Source of the DNA: Melastoma dodecandrum
Lineage: Eukaryota > Streptophyta > Magnoliopsida > Myrtales > Melastomataceae
Direction: 5' to 3'
DNA: 64,000 nucleotides
Assembly: GCA_029817715.1 (NCBI GenBank)
Contig: JARUPY010000395.1
Coordinates: forward strand, 1,674,001 to 1,738,000
The first letter of the stretch is position 1. Each line of letters begins with the position of its first letter. Positions 1-17,500 of this stretch are shown piece after piece. The translations under genes were made by a program, and so were the position numbers. A model generated the notes under the pieces. It was given only the letters and a program-made list of their open reading frames with translations, was not told the origin of the DNA and made no database searches.

Positions 1-478
1 GGAAGTCGCAACAGGTTATTGTATAGGTGAAGACACTGTCAGAGTGAAAAGTCTCAAAGGAAATCGCAGCTGGTAGCTGTGTAGGCGATGACACCGCCTA
101 AGGGAAACATCCATCAAGTTGTTACTATTTCTTAGTCTCATTAATGTGTGCAACTCGGTTACCGTTGGTGCAGAACCTTCTGGTCTGTGCTGTAGAGGAT
201 TGATCGCGCATCACCTTTTGTAACCGCTAAAATGTTTCGTTTAGTGATATCCATCTAAATCTTGGATGAAAAATGGATATAGTCAAGTTGCCGAACCATT
301 ATAAATATCATTGTGTCACACAAATCATATCGAAATCCGTTCCGTACGTTCTATCTTAGAGAAGCCTACACAAAATATTGTATTTTACAAAGATATCTTC
401 CACCGTGGCGTTTTGTGAAAAATAGTTAAAAAAACCTTAATTGAACTTTAATACTAATTCATCCCTCTTAATATAACA
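1..478 (+). mobile_element. Copia-type LTR, 3' part (5' part outside window)
   Basis: This segment aligns with the 3' portions of the LTR copies ending at 28415 and 33319. It shares the 'gtctcaaagg' stretch, the tandem 'cagaaccttctggtctgtgctgt' units, the segment reading 'gccgaaccattataaa', and the final 'aattcatccctcttaatataaca'. It ends in the canonical CA at 477-478. The 5' part lies before the window, so it is unknown whether this is a solo LTR or one end of an element. Confidence 0.75.
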
Positions 479-519
479 CCTCCATTTTAGATGGGCGCAT
501 ACCGAAATATATTTATATT

Positions 520-690
520 AAAAAAAAAGCAGGACACCAACAACCTTAGAAATGGACATCTCCTCTTCTTACGTCGGAAACAAACACAGTTCACACGATC
601 TACACGAAGGATTTTTACTCAAACACAATTATTCATCCTGAGGAAACAACCAAACAAGGGATGTGGAATTTATTATGACCAATAAAGACC
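520..690 (+). pseudogene. Possible NB-LRR fragment
   Basis: The stretch around 541-615 is clearly similar in DNA to 10221-10290, which leads directly into a recognisable NB-LRR leucine-rich-repeat fragment. Shared words include 'cacagttcacac' and 'atctaca'. No full domain can be read here. By that similarity it is probably a remnant of the NBS-LRR linker of a resistance-gene homologue. It is squeezed between the Copia LTR end and the 3' end of the HCT-like locus. Confidence 0.3.
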
Positions 691-691
691 A

Positions 692-5794
<5,103 letters not shown>

Positions 5795-7740
5795 TGTTTG
5801 AGAAGTCCAAAAGTCGAAATGCCAAGAGTCATATGGGAAAGTCTAAAAGTCGGAAGTCTAAGAGTTTTTTGAAGAAGCGAAAGCTTAAAGGCGAAGCGAC
5901 GCCGACAGGCGAAGGAAGCTGAAGCGACAATCGGAAGACCAAGTGTCTTTTCTTCTTTTATGTATAAATATCCTTGTTGTATGAAATTAAAAACAAGGTG
6001 AGAGTCTTCCCCTTTAAAATTTATTAGTTTGTCTCATCAAGTTAGAGTGTGTGTGTTCGTTGCTTTGCTTGCACAGCGAGAACCCATAACGTTTCCAAGA
6101 AAGTGGTATCAGAGAGATGATGTTTTAAACTTGTAGTTCCACATATTATGAAAGACAACTACGATAGTTGGTCTATCCGAGTGAAGACGATACTCGGTAC
6201 CCAAGGTGTGAGGGAAATCGTCGGAGATGGGTTTGTCGAACTCGACAAGGATGCGGAGTTGATCCTTATTCGAAGGTTCGCGAAGAATAAAAAGAAGGAC
6301 CAGTATGCTCTACCAGTCATCCACTAGTGTTTAAATGATGCCGCTTTTGAGAAAGTAGCAAATGCCTCAACTTCTAAGCAGGCATGGGGAATTCTCGAAA
6401 GTTCTCTCAATGGAGTCGATAAGGTGAAGAAGATGCGGCTTCAGATCTTACTGGGTGAATTTGAAGCTCTTCGTCAGCAAGCGTCGGAGTTTATTTCGGA
6501 CTATTTTACGCGGTTCTTGTCCATCGTCAATCAAATGAAGAGAAACGGTGAAAGTATAGAAGACGTTCGAGTGATTGAGAAAATTTTACGCTCTCTACAT
6601 CAGAGATTTGATCATGTTGTGTTTGCAATCGAGGAGAACAAAGATTTGGAGAATATGTCCGTTGATGAATTAATCGGATCCTTACAGGTACACGAGGAGC
6701 GGATGAACAAACACAAAGAAAGAGCCATTGGAGCAAGCCCTTCACGTCAAGCTTTCGTTTGGCAAAAAGGGGAGTGCAGTTCATCGAGTTCGCGGTAGCG
6801 GTCGATGTCACGATTATTCTCGTGGTGACGGTCGAGGACGCAGCAGAAATCAAGAAGTCAAGAAAACGATGAAAAACTTCAAGAAAATCTGAGAGGTCGT
6901 GGTGGAGGAAGAAAAAGAGGATGAGGAAGAGAAGGATACGAGAGGGGGTACGACAAATCACGAGTTCAATGCTACAATTGTCACAAAATGGGTCACTATG
7001 CCCGTAACTGCCGGTACACTGAGGACGCAAAAGAAGAAGTTAATCTGGTCAAGGAGAAAGAAGTGTAAGAGTCGACATTGTTGGTAGCGCTCAACCAAGA
7101 AGCTGTTGGAGAAGGAAGCCAATGGTATCTCGACAACGGTGCGAGTAACCACATATGTGGCGACAAATCGAAATTTGTGGAGCTTGAAGAAAAAGCGACT
7201 GGGAGTGTCACGTTTGAAGATGCTTCGAAAATTTAGATTAAAAGCAAAGGTACCATTTTGATTCGGTTGAAGGATGGTACTCACAAGTTTATTTCCGATG
7301 TGTATTATGTCCCTAGATTGAAGAGCAATATTTTGATTTTGGGGCAACTCATGGAAAGGGGCTACAAGATTCTGATGAAGGATCATAATCATTAGCTACG
7401 GGACGGGAGCTCTAATCTAATTGTGAAGGTGACGATGTCAAAGAATATGATGTTTTTGCTCCAACCGAAGAGCCGAATTGCTTGCAAGTGTTTGTGAATG
7501 ATCCAGCATGGTGTTAGCATATGAGGATGAGACATGTCAATTTTGGTGGTAAAAAATTGATGCCCGAAAAGAAGATGGCGAAGGGGATGTCTTTGATCGA
7601 TCATCCGGACTAACTCTGTGAAGCGTGTCTTCTCAACAAACATGCAAGGAAAAGCTTTCCGAAAGAAGCAACGTCAAGAGCGACGAAGCCGCTTGTTCGC
7701 GTCGAAAACGGATCACGTCGGAGATATTTGGCACATATAC
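5795..7740 (+). mobile_element. Degenerate 5' part of a Ty1/copia retrotransposon
   Basis: A probable 5' LTR (start unclear, perhaps TG at 5795; a TATA-like 'tataaata' near 5963) is followed by the initiator-methionine-tRNA primer site TGGTATCAGAG at 6104-6114. After it come gag (6148-6798), a CCHC zinc knuckle (CYNCHKMGHYARNC, near 6970-7011), an aspartic-protease active site (WYLDNGASNH, near 7123-7152), and the gag-pre-integrase zinc region, where recognisable sequence stops near 7740. Several stops interrupt it, including a TAG near 7233. There is no integrase core, reverse transcriptase or 3' LTR, so it is a dead fragment. Confidence 0.8.
6148..6798 (+). pseudogene. Copia gag remnant
   Basis: The frame starts at ATG 6148 with MKDNYDSWSIRVKTILG, the usual start of copia gag of the UBN2/DUF4219 type, which forms the virus-like particle. 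One in-frame TAG at 6325-6327 breaks it at codon 60. The same frame continues with the helical core (SSLNGVDKVKKMRLQ, then SEFISDYFTRFLSIVNQMKR) to a stop at 6796-6798. The CCHC knuckle follows downstream in another frame. The short minus-strand ORFs over this region are shadows. The 5' context (primer site 34 bp upstream) fits the element's leader. Confidence 0.75.
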
Positions 7741-9000
7741 TCATAGGGATTCGAATGTGGTCGCGAGTAAATGAAAAAGACAAACTGTATTAATAAACGA
7801 TGTCAGAACGATGTCTTATAAATGAAATAAAAAGCTTACAGCCATAAAAAGCTAATAAAGTTGATGAAGCGGGTGGTGGTGATGCCATAGACTTGCCGCT
7901 GATATTTGCGGATTGGTGTGGTGGAATTTGGTCTCCAGTGGTATGACGGACGGGGTGTGGACGAAGGTAAGAATGGATTTGGATACTAAGGGCTCTGGGA
8001 GCTCACCCTAGTGACGAAGTGATGGCGGAATTTGGTTGTCAAGGGCCTTAAAACTCACCCTGACGATGGAGTGAAGGCGGAGTTATGGCGTCGAGGGCCC
8101 TAAAGCTCACCCTGACGATGGAGTTAAGGCGGAGTATTGGTGTGAAGGGCCCGGAAGCTCACCCTGACGATGGAAAGGATACCAAGGGACTTACGAGCTC
8201 ACCCTCGTCTGGATGCCTGATAACTAAGAACTAAGAGGTGATAACAACCAATGCGCTTTTGGCCTTAGATGATTGTCCGTCGTGTTTTGTTTAGGAAACA
8301 TCTTCTCACTTTTATACTAAATCTTGACACGCTTATGATGTACGCCACGTTCTTAGAATATATTCTCAGGTCATAGCCCTCTTAATTAACTCCCTAGAAT
8401 TTCGGTAATAGTTTGATCCTGGTAGACATTGCCCTTACCCACATCCCCTATGAGTTTGGACTAGCGTAGACTTTACAGCTTTTCCTTTTTATATCAAATC
8501 AGATAAATAGAGATGTGTCATTAGCTTTTCTCTACTTGAAGATCGTTTCAAATCATGGGCACGAGGCCCCGTAACTATTTTTCGAAAATCTCGGAGTCAA
8601 GATCTTTTCTTGTCTTCATAGACTTTGACGCCGACAGTCCTTCGTAGACTTATATTTTCCCTGATGGGCTGTCATAACGTTGGGCTTGTATACACTCTTA
8701 CAGACCATTGGACTTATGGGCTTCGTAAAATGGGCCCAAAATTTCTATCATGGTTTTCGTAGATTTGTTATGAATCAGCGAAATGACTTTGTGGGTTTAT
8801 CATAAAATGAGCTGAATTTATGGGCTTCTCATAATTAGGCCCGAGATTTCTATCATGTCAACGTAAGACACCTTTAAGGGTGAGACAATCTTAGTTGAGA
8901 GTCTTACCTTTGATGTCCTTTCATTGATTCCTCCCAACATTGTGAAGTGTTTGGAATTACGGATAAAGAGGCATATAATGAATGAAAGACATCGTAGATT
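7741..9000. other. Non-coding stretch with a 52-bp minisatellite
   Basis: Apart from the repeat at 8002-8209 I recognise nothing. The part at 8700-8870 repeats the phrases 'atgggctt' and 'atttctatcatg' and may be old LTR sequence. No frame is convincing. Confidence 0.4.
8002..8209 (+). repeat. 52-bp tandem repeat
   Basis: Copies starting CTCACCCT begin at 8002, 8054, 8106 and 8158, an exact 52-bp period. The shared body is 'gacgatggagtgaaggcgga' followed by 'gggccctaaag'. The last copy degrades after about 20 bases; the word CTCACCCT returns near 8201. The unit is not a multiple of three and the frames are closed. Confidence 0.85.
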
Positions 9001-9550
9001 CGAGACCTAATACGAAACGATGTTATCCCATGGTATGTGCCAAAGTTTATATCCTTGCGCGAGTTGGAATTTCATGCCAAGATACGCGATCTTGTTGAGG
9101 GTGTGAGCCCATGGCATTTGCCAGTGTTGCGGGAATGGCAAATCCTTGTCTAATTGGGCGAGACATTGTCGATTTAAACATGTGTCATCCTACAAACCGC
9201 CCGGATCAAAAGGCAAGTGGCACCATAATAACGGGTTGGCCACTATTGTTTTGTTTGATAATGCTCTTATTGGGCCTTGTCACTTGCTGAGATATATTAG
9301 GTGCACCTGTCTTTCCGATATCTCCGAGTTGTGACTCACTAGTAAAGTCTGTCTTATCCGGCTCCTGTCTTGCTCCTTGCTGGGCACGATTTTCATCAAA
9401 ATCGAGCTAGCGATTAGGTCGCTCCAGGATGCGGATCTATTGGCCGGCTATCTCTCTAGTCCTCTCGCGACCATGGGGGCCGCCTCGTCCTTCCCGAACG
9501 GCATATCTTTGTTCCACCCTCGGGGGACTTCTGATGAGAGTATGCCTCCT

Positions 9551-10146
9551 CTACAAGTTAGCGGGAGCAAAACGCGATGCAGGGGAAACTATTCCGCTGG
9601 CCACTTCCTCTGGGGGGGACAAATCATTGCAGGTGTCATCTTGATTATTCCGTAAATACTTCCTAAAAGTGTGGCACATGTCCGTAATATGCGTATCATC
9701 TATATGCCACCAACACATGTTGTTGGCGACCCCTTCTACGGGGCAGGTGACCATGCCCTTGTCGGCCAAACGTTGGGATTAAAGCAATGGCGATGATAGT
9801 CTCTCTTGAAATCTTTACCTCCTGCACGGAGACATCAAAATTAGTTTTATTAGATTGACATCAGTATCAAAATGTCGAATGTATGAATGTCAATTTCATC
9901 GTCAAAAAGTTTATCATCGATGATGGTGACTTCATCCATTTCTGGAAAACACAATTTCTTTGACTCGATAAGGTCCTGGATTATGTTTTTGAATGACAAA
10001 CAGTATCTGGTCGTATGTGTGAATGACCCATGCCATTTGCAATAATTTCTGCTTTTCTCCCTTTCGGTATAGGGCACCCTATGTCCTGGCTTTAGCCTAA
10101 TTCGCTTATGCGGATAACTAGCTTCACTATCACATACCCCAAGCAT
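9551..10146 (-). pseudogene. Ty3/gypsy (Tat-type) gag fragment
   Basis: The minus-strand frame 10146-9850 holds NYCKWHGSFTHTTRYC followed by FKNIIQDLIESKKL and FPE. This is the zinc-binding C-terminal part of gag as found in Tat/Ogre-lineage elements (pattern C-x2-H-x4-H-x4-C followed by an IQ-LI helix). A second, weaker copy of the pattern (CWWHIDDTHITDMCHTF) lies at 9769-9551 in another frame. Frames are broken and no protease or polymerase follows. Sequence from about 9000 to 9550 may belong to the same remnant but I could not place it. Confidence 0.6.
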
Positions 10147-10256
10147 TCTGCAACATTAATAGTCTCTTCCTAATTGATCTCTAGCAGGACTTGTTCTTCT
10201 TCCCTCGAGTGTTTCCATTAAAACCTTATCAATTGGATATCTCTACTTATCATGTT

Positions 10257-10597
10257 GGAAACACAGTTCACACAATCTACATGAGGCAGTTCACTTATTG
10301 AAGAAGTTAAGGACGTTAATACCAATCCAAATCACAGAGGCCCTAGAGCAAAATGTCTACTTCTCCCGGGATGTGATACAAGACTTGATTGCAGATACTA
10401 AGAATCTGAAAATGTTGTCATTACATTACTTTCAAATTGTGCGGGTGCCCAGCCAAATTGAAGACATCAAATTACTGCATTCAGTCGATTTTCCTCATAC
10501 AGATATCAAAAGGCTACCGGAATCGATATGTGACTTGGTGAAATTGAAATCTTTGTTACTTCGAGGGTGTTAGGAGATTAAGAAGTTGTCGAGAAAC
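10257..10597 (+). pseudogene. NB-LRR resistance-gene fragment (LRR part)
   Basis: The frame 10298-10573 encodes about 90 residues with leucine-rich repeats typical of coiled-coil NB-LRR immune receptors: LKMLSLHYFQIVRVPSQI, then DFPHTDIKRLPESICDLVKL and KSLLLRGC. A TAG at 10571-10573 interrupts it, after which similarity continues briefly (EIKKLSRN). The fragment is then cut at about 10597 by a reversed Copia-type LTR. The NB-ARC domain is missing. Upstream DNA from 10221 resembles 541-615, suggesting both come from the same resistance-gene family. Confidence 0.7.
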
Positions 10598-11558
10598 TGT
10601 TGTATTGTTTATGTACACTAAGAGGGGGTGAATTAGTGTTTGTCACTTTTACGCCCTTTCTCATCGTGTGCGAAAGTGTACTGTGTCACAGTAAAGTGTT
10701 TCTCACGTCGGCTCGCTATAAGAGTTAGGATTTTGATCGTTAGATACTCGTATGGATGTAAGTACGATCGTAAGGGACTCAGTTCTTTTATAATGGTTCG
10801 GCCTTAATCGACCTACGTCCACTTTACACTGTATAGGTGATTCCACTATATAAATATAATGTGTGTAAATGAACCTTTTGCACTAGGATTTGGGTTTCTC
10901 AACAAGTGAGATTTGAAATCCTTTACAAAAGGAGATCACTCCTTGGCAACGATCAACTCCTCACACAATGAATGTCTTCTCGTTTCCAGCAAAATAATGC
11001 TCACACTCAGTAGTTGATTGCTCAAAGGATTTTCACACAGCACGTTAGCGCTTAGGCGTGAGCCTGTCTATCAAAGCACAAAGACGATGTTATGTTAAAG
11101 TATAAATCCTCACAAATAATTCCTTACAGTGACGGAACGACTTCTCAAAGAGCAGCCTGTTTCTAGTTTATATTAGAGGAATGCTTTAACACTTAATAGC
11201 TCGGTAGAAGATTTCCACACAGCTTTTGTTTCTTCTTAAGATGAGCCTGTACGTACTCAAGAGACAACCACAAAAAGTCGGACAACAAAAAAAGAGATAA
11301 AACATGGATTGATTCCTCATACAGCGGAACCTGACTTCTCACATAGGAAGTCGATGTATCCGTTCTACACTCAGTTCGGACCTTCACGGTTACCATAGCC
11401 GTGATTCATTGCAATGCACACCTAGTACTTAGGGTGGAATTTTCAGCCCCGGCAGCTCCCAACAAACCTGCTCTACTGTCCCTCTGTATCAGGAGGTCGA
11501 GCCTTCTGCACAGCATCCCTATGCTCGGGAGGACCTCTTTCCATTCCGGCGGCGTTCC
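10598..11558 (-). mobile_element. Copia-type LTR, reversed, inserted in NB-LRR fragment
   Basis: On the plus strand it starts TGTTGTATTG...ACACTAAGAGGGGGTGAATT. This is the reversed 3' end shared with the Copia LTR at 42012 (ACACTAAGAGGGGGGTGAATT) and related to the LTR ends at 28415 and 33319. The body continues with LTR-like sequence ('tataatggttcggcc' near 10790) into the 1.5-kb tandem units, whose left two thirds are also LTR-derived. The other LTR end could not be fixed. Insertion point is next to 'gaaac' (10593-10597). Confidence 0.65.
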
Positions 11559-14500
11559 CAATTCCTGCTCTACCCTGCAGGAACGAGACTTCAGGCGCGC
11601 ACCCGCAATTGCATATCCAACTGCTCAAATTCCATAGGTTCGAGACTTCCGGGGAAAAGACACGACAAAAGTGGCTTCTTGCCGAAGGGTCAGCAACTGG
11701 TCACTGCGATCAGCACAAGTTTTCACTTAGCTTCCCTTAGACGATTCGTCAGCCGCTCGTTAAGCACACCGAGGACACACAGTCCCTCTCTCGACGATCA
11801 AGGTAGCACACAGCCCTTGGCACTCCGACACAATATTGCGAGAGGTAAGAACCGGGCGATCACTTAGCACCTTCCGTTCTCTAGGGAACACACAGCTCAC
11901 ACAAGCTTTGGACAATCACACAGACCATACAGATTCGTTGTGTAGTGTATGAATATCGTCTGATTTTAATAGGGAATGAATCGGATAATTTGTTTCCCAA
12001 ATACTTCAGCAAGTTGTAATTAGGCTCAGCGGACAGCTGCTTAACGGTCACAATGACCAAGAAGGAAATGAATCTTTATCAGCTTTCCTATTTCGTATGA
12101 TTTGTAAGCTATCAGATTGTTGTTTCAATCATTAGCCACGACAAAAATGGAATAACAATATTCCTTAATGACCGTAGAGATAAGATAGAAAATAACATAT
12201 TGCTATAATTAGATATTCTACTTGCAAATATCTCCAAACATAGCATTATGGATCCCACATGTGATTATCTCATTAAGATAATATATTTTATAATAAATAT
12301 GATAAAATCACAGCAATTATTTCCAATGAGAAAGCGTAGCAAAATAGTAAGGACTTCCTGTAGTGTTTTGTTTTTTCAATTTTCCAATTATTTACAAATT
12401 TCCAATTAGCTAAGGGCGCCAGCATTTCCTCTCTTCTCCAATTTTGTTTCTGTTTTTCTAGACTGACTTTGCCTCCGCATCACAGACTGTCCCACTTTGC
12501 TTCTTGTTATCAAGTGACTTCTTCAAGCGATGACTGACTTTGGAGTCACATGGGGAGATTGCGGTGAGAAATACTTCCTTTTCACTTTCACTTGTTTTTT
12601 GTTTTTCTAGACTGCCTTTGCCTCCGCATCACAGACTGTCACCGCATCACAGACTGTCACACTTTGCTTCTTGTTATCAAATGACTTCTTCGAAGTAGAC
12701 AAGCGATGACTGACTTTGGAGTTAAATGAGGAGATTGCGGTGAGAAATACTTCCTTTTCACTTTCACTTGTTTTTTGTTTTTCTAGACAGCCTTTGCCTC
12801 CGCATCACAGACTGTCACACTTTGCTTCTTGTTTTTCAATGACTTTTTCGAAGTAGACAAGCGATGATTGACTTTGGAGTCAAATGAGGAGATTGCGGTG
12901 AGAAATACTTCCTTTTCACTTTCACTTGTTTTTTGTTTTTCTGGACTGCCTTTGCCTCCGCATCACAGACTGTCACACTTTGCTTCTTGTTATTCAATGA
13001 CTTTTTCGAAGTAGACAAGCAATGACTGACTTTGGAGCCGAAGGAGGAGATTGCCAATTCCTGCTCTACCCTGCAGGAACGAGACTTCAGGCGCGCACCC
13101 GCAATTGCATATCCAACTGCTCAAATTCCATAGGTTCGAGACTTCCGGGGAAAAGACACGACAAAAGTGGCTTCTTGCCGAAGGGTCAGCAACTGGTCAC
13201 TGCGATCAGCACAAGTTTTCACTTAGCTTCCCTTAGACGATTCGTCAGCCGCTCGTTAAGCACACCGAGGACACACAGTCCCTCTCTCGACGATCAAGGT
13301 AGCACACAGCCCTTGGCACTCCGACACAATATTGCGAGAGGTAAGAACCGGGCGATCACTTAGCACCTTCCGTTCTCTAGGGAACACACAGCTCACACAA
13401 GCTTTGGACAATCATACAGACCATACAGATTCGTTGTGTAGTGTATGAATATCGTCTGATTTTAATAGGGAATGAATCGGATAATTTGTTTCCCAAATAC
13501 TTCAGCAAGTTGTAATTAGGCTCAGCGGACAGCTGCTTAACGGTCACAATGACCAAGAAGGAAATGAATCTTTATCAGCTTTCCTATTTCGTATGATTTG
13601 TAAGCTATCAGATTATTGTTTCAATCATTAGCCACGACAAAAATGGAATAACAATATTCCTTAATGACCGTAGAGATAAGATAGAAAATAACATATTGCT
13701 ATAATTAGATATTCTACTTGCAAATATCTCCAAACATAGCATTATGGATCCCACATGTGATTATCTCATTAAGATAATATATTTTATAATAAATATGATA
13801 AAATCACAGCAATTATTTCCAATGAGAAAGCGTAGCAAAATAGTAAGGACTTCCTGTAGTGTTTTGTTTTTTCAATTTTCCAATTATTTACAAATTTCCA
13901 ATTAGCTAAGGGTGCCAGCATTTCCTCTCTTCTCCAATTTTTTGTTTTTGTTTTTCTAGACTGCCTTTTTCCTCCGCATCACAGACTGTCACACATTGCT
14001 TCTTGTTATCAAGTGACTTCTTCAAGCGATGACTGACTTTGGAGTCACATGGGGAGATTGCGGTGAGAAATACTTCCTTTTCACTTTCACTTGTTTTTTG
14101 TTTTTCTAGACTGCCTTTGCCTCCGCATCACAGACTGTCACCGCATCACAGACTGTCACACTTTGCTTCTTGTTATCAAATGACTTCTTCGAAGTAGACA
14201 AGCGATGACTGACTTTGGAGTTAAATGAGGAGATTGCGGTGAGAAATACTTCCTTTTCACTTTCACTTGTTTTTTGTTTTTCTAGACAGCCTTTGCCTCC
14301 GCATCACAGACTGTCACACTTTGCTTCTTGTTTTTCAATGACTTTTTCGAAGTAGACAAGCGATGATTGACTTTGGAGTCAAATGAGGAGATTGCGGTGA
14401 GAAATACTTCCTTTTCACTTTCACTTGTTTTTTGTTTTTCTGGACTGCCTTTGCCTCCGCATCACAGACTGTCACACTTTGCTTCTTGTTATTCAATGAC

Positions 14501-17500
14501 TTTTTCGAAGTAGACAAGCAATGACTGACTTTGGAGCCGAAGGAGGAGATTGCCAATTCCTGCTCTACCCTGCAGGAACGAGACTTCAGGCGCGCACCCG
14601 CAATTGCATATCCAACTGCTCAAATTCCATAGGTTCGAGACTTCCGGGAAAAAGACACGACAAAAGTGGCTTCTTGCCGAAGGGTCAGCAACTGGTCACT
14701 GCGATCAGCACAAGTTTTCACTTAGCTTCCCTTAGACGATTCGTCAGCCGCTCGTTAAGCACACCGAGGACACACAGTCCCTCTCTCGACGATCAAGGTA
14801 GCACACAGCCCTTGGCACTCCGACACAATATTGCGAGAGGTAAGAACCGGGCGATCACTTAGCACCTTCCGTTCTCTAGGGAACACACAGCTCACACAAG
14901 CTTTGGACAATCATACAGACCATACAGATTCGTTGTGTAGTGTATGAATATCGTCTGATTTTAATAGGGAATGAATCGGATAATTTGTTTCCCAAATACT
15001 TCAGCAAGTTGTAATTAGGCTCAGCGGACAGCTGCTTAACGGTCACAATGACCAAGAAGGAAATGAATCTTTATCAGCTTTCCTATTTCGTATGATTTGT
15101 AAGCTATCAGATTGTTGTTTCAATCATTAGCCACGACAAAAATGGAATAACAATATTCCTTAATGACCGTAGAGATAAGATAGAAAATAACATATTGCTA
15201 TAATTAGATATTCTACTTGCAAATATCTCCAAACATAGCATTATGGATCCCACATGTGATTATCTCATTAAGATAATATATTTTATAATAAATATGATAA
15301 AATCACAGCAATTATTTCCAATGAGAAAGCGTAGCAAAATAGTAAGGACTTCCTGTAGTGTTTTGTTTTTTCAATTTTCCAATTATTTACAAATTTCCAA
15401 TTAGCTAAGGGCGCCAGCATTTCCTCTCTTCTCCAATTTTGTTTCTGTTTTTCTAGACTGACTTTGCCTCCGCATCACAGACTGTCCCACTTTGCTTCTT
15501 GTTATCAAGTGACTTCTTCAAGCGATGACTGACTTTGGAGTCACATGGGGAGATTGCGGTGAGAAATACTTCCTTTTCACTTTCACTTGTTTTTTGTTTT
15601 TCTAGACTGCCTTTGCCTCCGCATCACAGACTGTCACCGCATCACAGACTGTCACACTTTGCTTCTTGTTATCAAATGACTTCTTCGAAGTAGACAAGCG
15701 ATGACTGACTTTGGAGTTAAATGAGGAGATTGCGGTGAGAAATACTTCCTTTTCACTTTCACTTGTTTTTTGTTTTTCTAGACAGCCTTTGCCTCCGCAT
15801 CACAGACTGTCACACTTTGCTTCTTGTTTTTCAATGACTTTTTCGAAGTAGACAAGCGATGATTGACTTTGGAGTCAAATGAGGAGATTGCGGTGAGAAA
15901 TACTTCCTTTTCACTTTCACTTGTTTTTTGTTTTTCTGGACTGCCTTTGCCTCCGCATCACAGACTGTCACACTTTGCTTCTTGTTATTCAATGACTTTT
16001 TCGAAGTAGACAAGCAATGACTGACTTTGGAGCCGAAGGAGGAGATTGCCAATTCCTGCTCTACCCTGCAGGAACGAGACTTCAGGCGCGCACCCGCAAT
16101 TGCATATCCAACTGCTCAAATTCCATAGGTTCGAGACTTCCGGGAAAAAGACACGACAAAAGTGGCTTCTTGCCGAAGGGTCAGCAACTGGTCACTGCGA
16201 TCAGCACAAGTTTTCACTTAGCTTCCCTTAGACGATTCGTCAGCCGCTCGTTAAGCACACCGAGGACACACAGTCCCTCTCTCGACGATCAAGGTAGCAC
16301 ACAGCCCTTGGCACTCCGACACAATATTGCGAGAGGTAAGAACCGGGCGATCACTTAGCACCTTCCGTTCTCTAGGGAACACACAGCTCACACAAGCTTT
16401 GGACAATCACACAGACCATACAGATTCGTTGTGTAGTGTATGAATATCGTCTGATTTTAATAGGGAATGAATCGGATAATTTGTTTCCCAAATACTTCAG
16501 CAAGTTGTAATTAGGCTCAGCGGACAGCTGCTTAACGGTCACAATGACCAAGAAGGAAATGAATCTTTATCAGCTTTCCTATTTCGTATGATTTGTAAGC
16601 TATCAGATTATTGTTTTAATCATTAGCCACGACAAAAATGGAATAACAATATTCCTTAATGACCGTAGAGATAAGATAGAAAATAACATATTGCTATAAT
16701 TAGATATTCTACTTGCAAATATCTCCAAACATAGCATTATGGATCCCACATGTGATTATCTCATTAAGATAATATATTTTATAATAAATATGATAAAATC
16801 ACAGCAATTATTTCCAATGAGAAAGCGTAGCAAATAGTAGTGTTTTGTTTTTTCAATTTTCCAATTATTTACAAATTTCCAATTAGCTAAGGGTGCCAGC
16901 ATTTCCTCTCTTCTCCAATTTTTTGTTTTTGTTTTTCTAGACTGCCTTTTTCCTCCGCATCACAGACTGTCACACATTGCTTCTTGTTATTCAGTGACTT
17001 CTTCGAATAGACAAGCGATGACTGACTTTGGAGTCACATGGGGAGATTGCGGTGAGAAATACTTCCTTTTCACTTTCACTTGTTTTTTGTTTTTCTAGAC
17101 TGCCTTTGCCTCCGCATCACAGACTGTCACCGCATCACAGACTGTCACACTTTGCTTCTTGTTATCAAATGACTTCTTCGAAGTAGACAAGCGATGACTG
17201 ACTTTGGAGTTAAATGAGGAGATTGCGGTGAGAAATACTTCCTTTTCACTTTCACTTGTTTTTTGTTTTTCTAGACAGCCTTTGCCTCCGCATCACAGAC
17301 TGTCACACTTTGCTTCTTGTTTTTCAATGACTTTTTCGAAGTAGACAAGCGATGATTGACTTTGGAGTCAAATGAGGAGATTGCGGTGAGAAATACTTCC
17401 TTTTCACTTTCACTTGTTTTTTGTTTTTCTAGACTGCCTTTTTCCTCCGCATCACAGACTGTCACACATTGCTTCTTGTTATTCAGTGACTTCTTCGAAT

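Noticed and set aside
13022..16358. Recurring 113-aa, 73-aa and 61-aa open frames in the 1.5-kb array as a multicopy gene family
   Set aside because: They repeat because the DNA repeats, overlap each other on both strands, show no domain, and cross the LTR/minisatellite junction.
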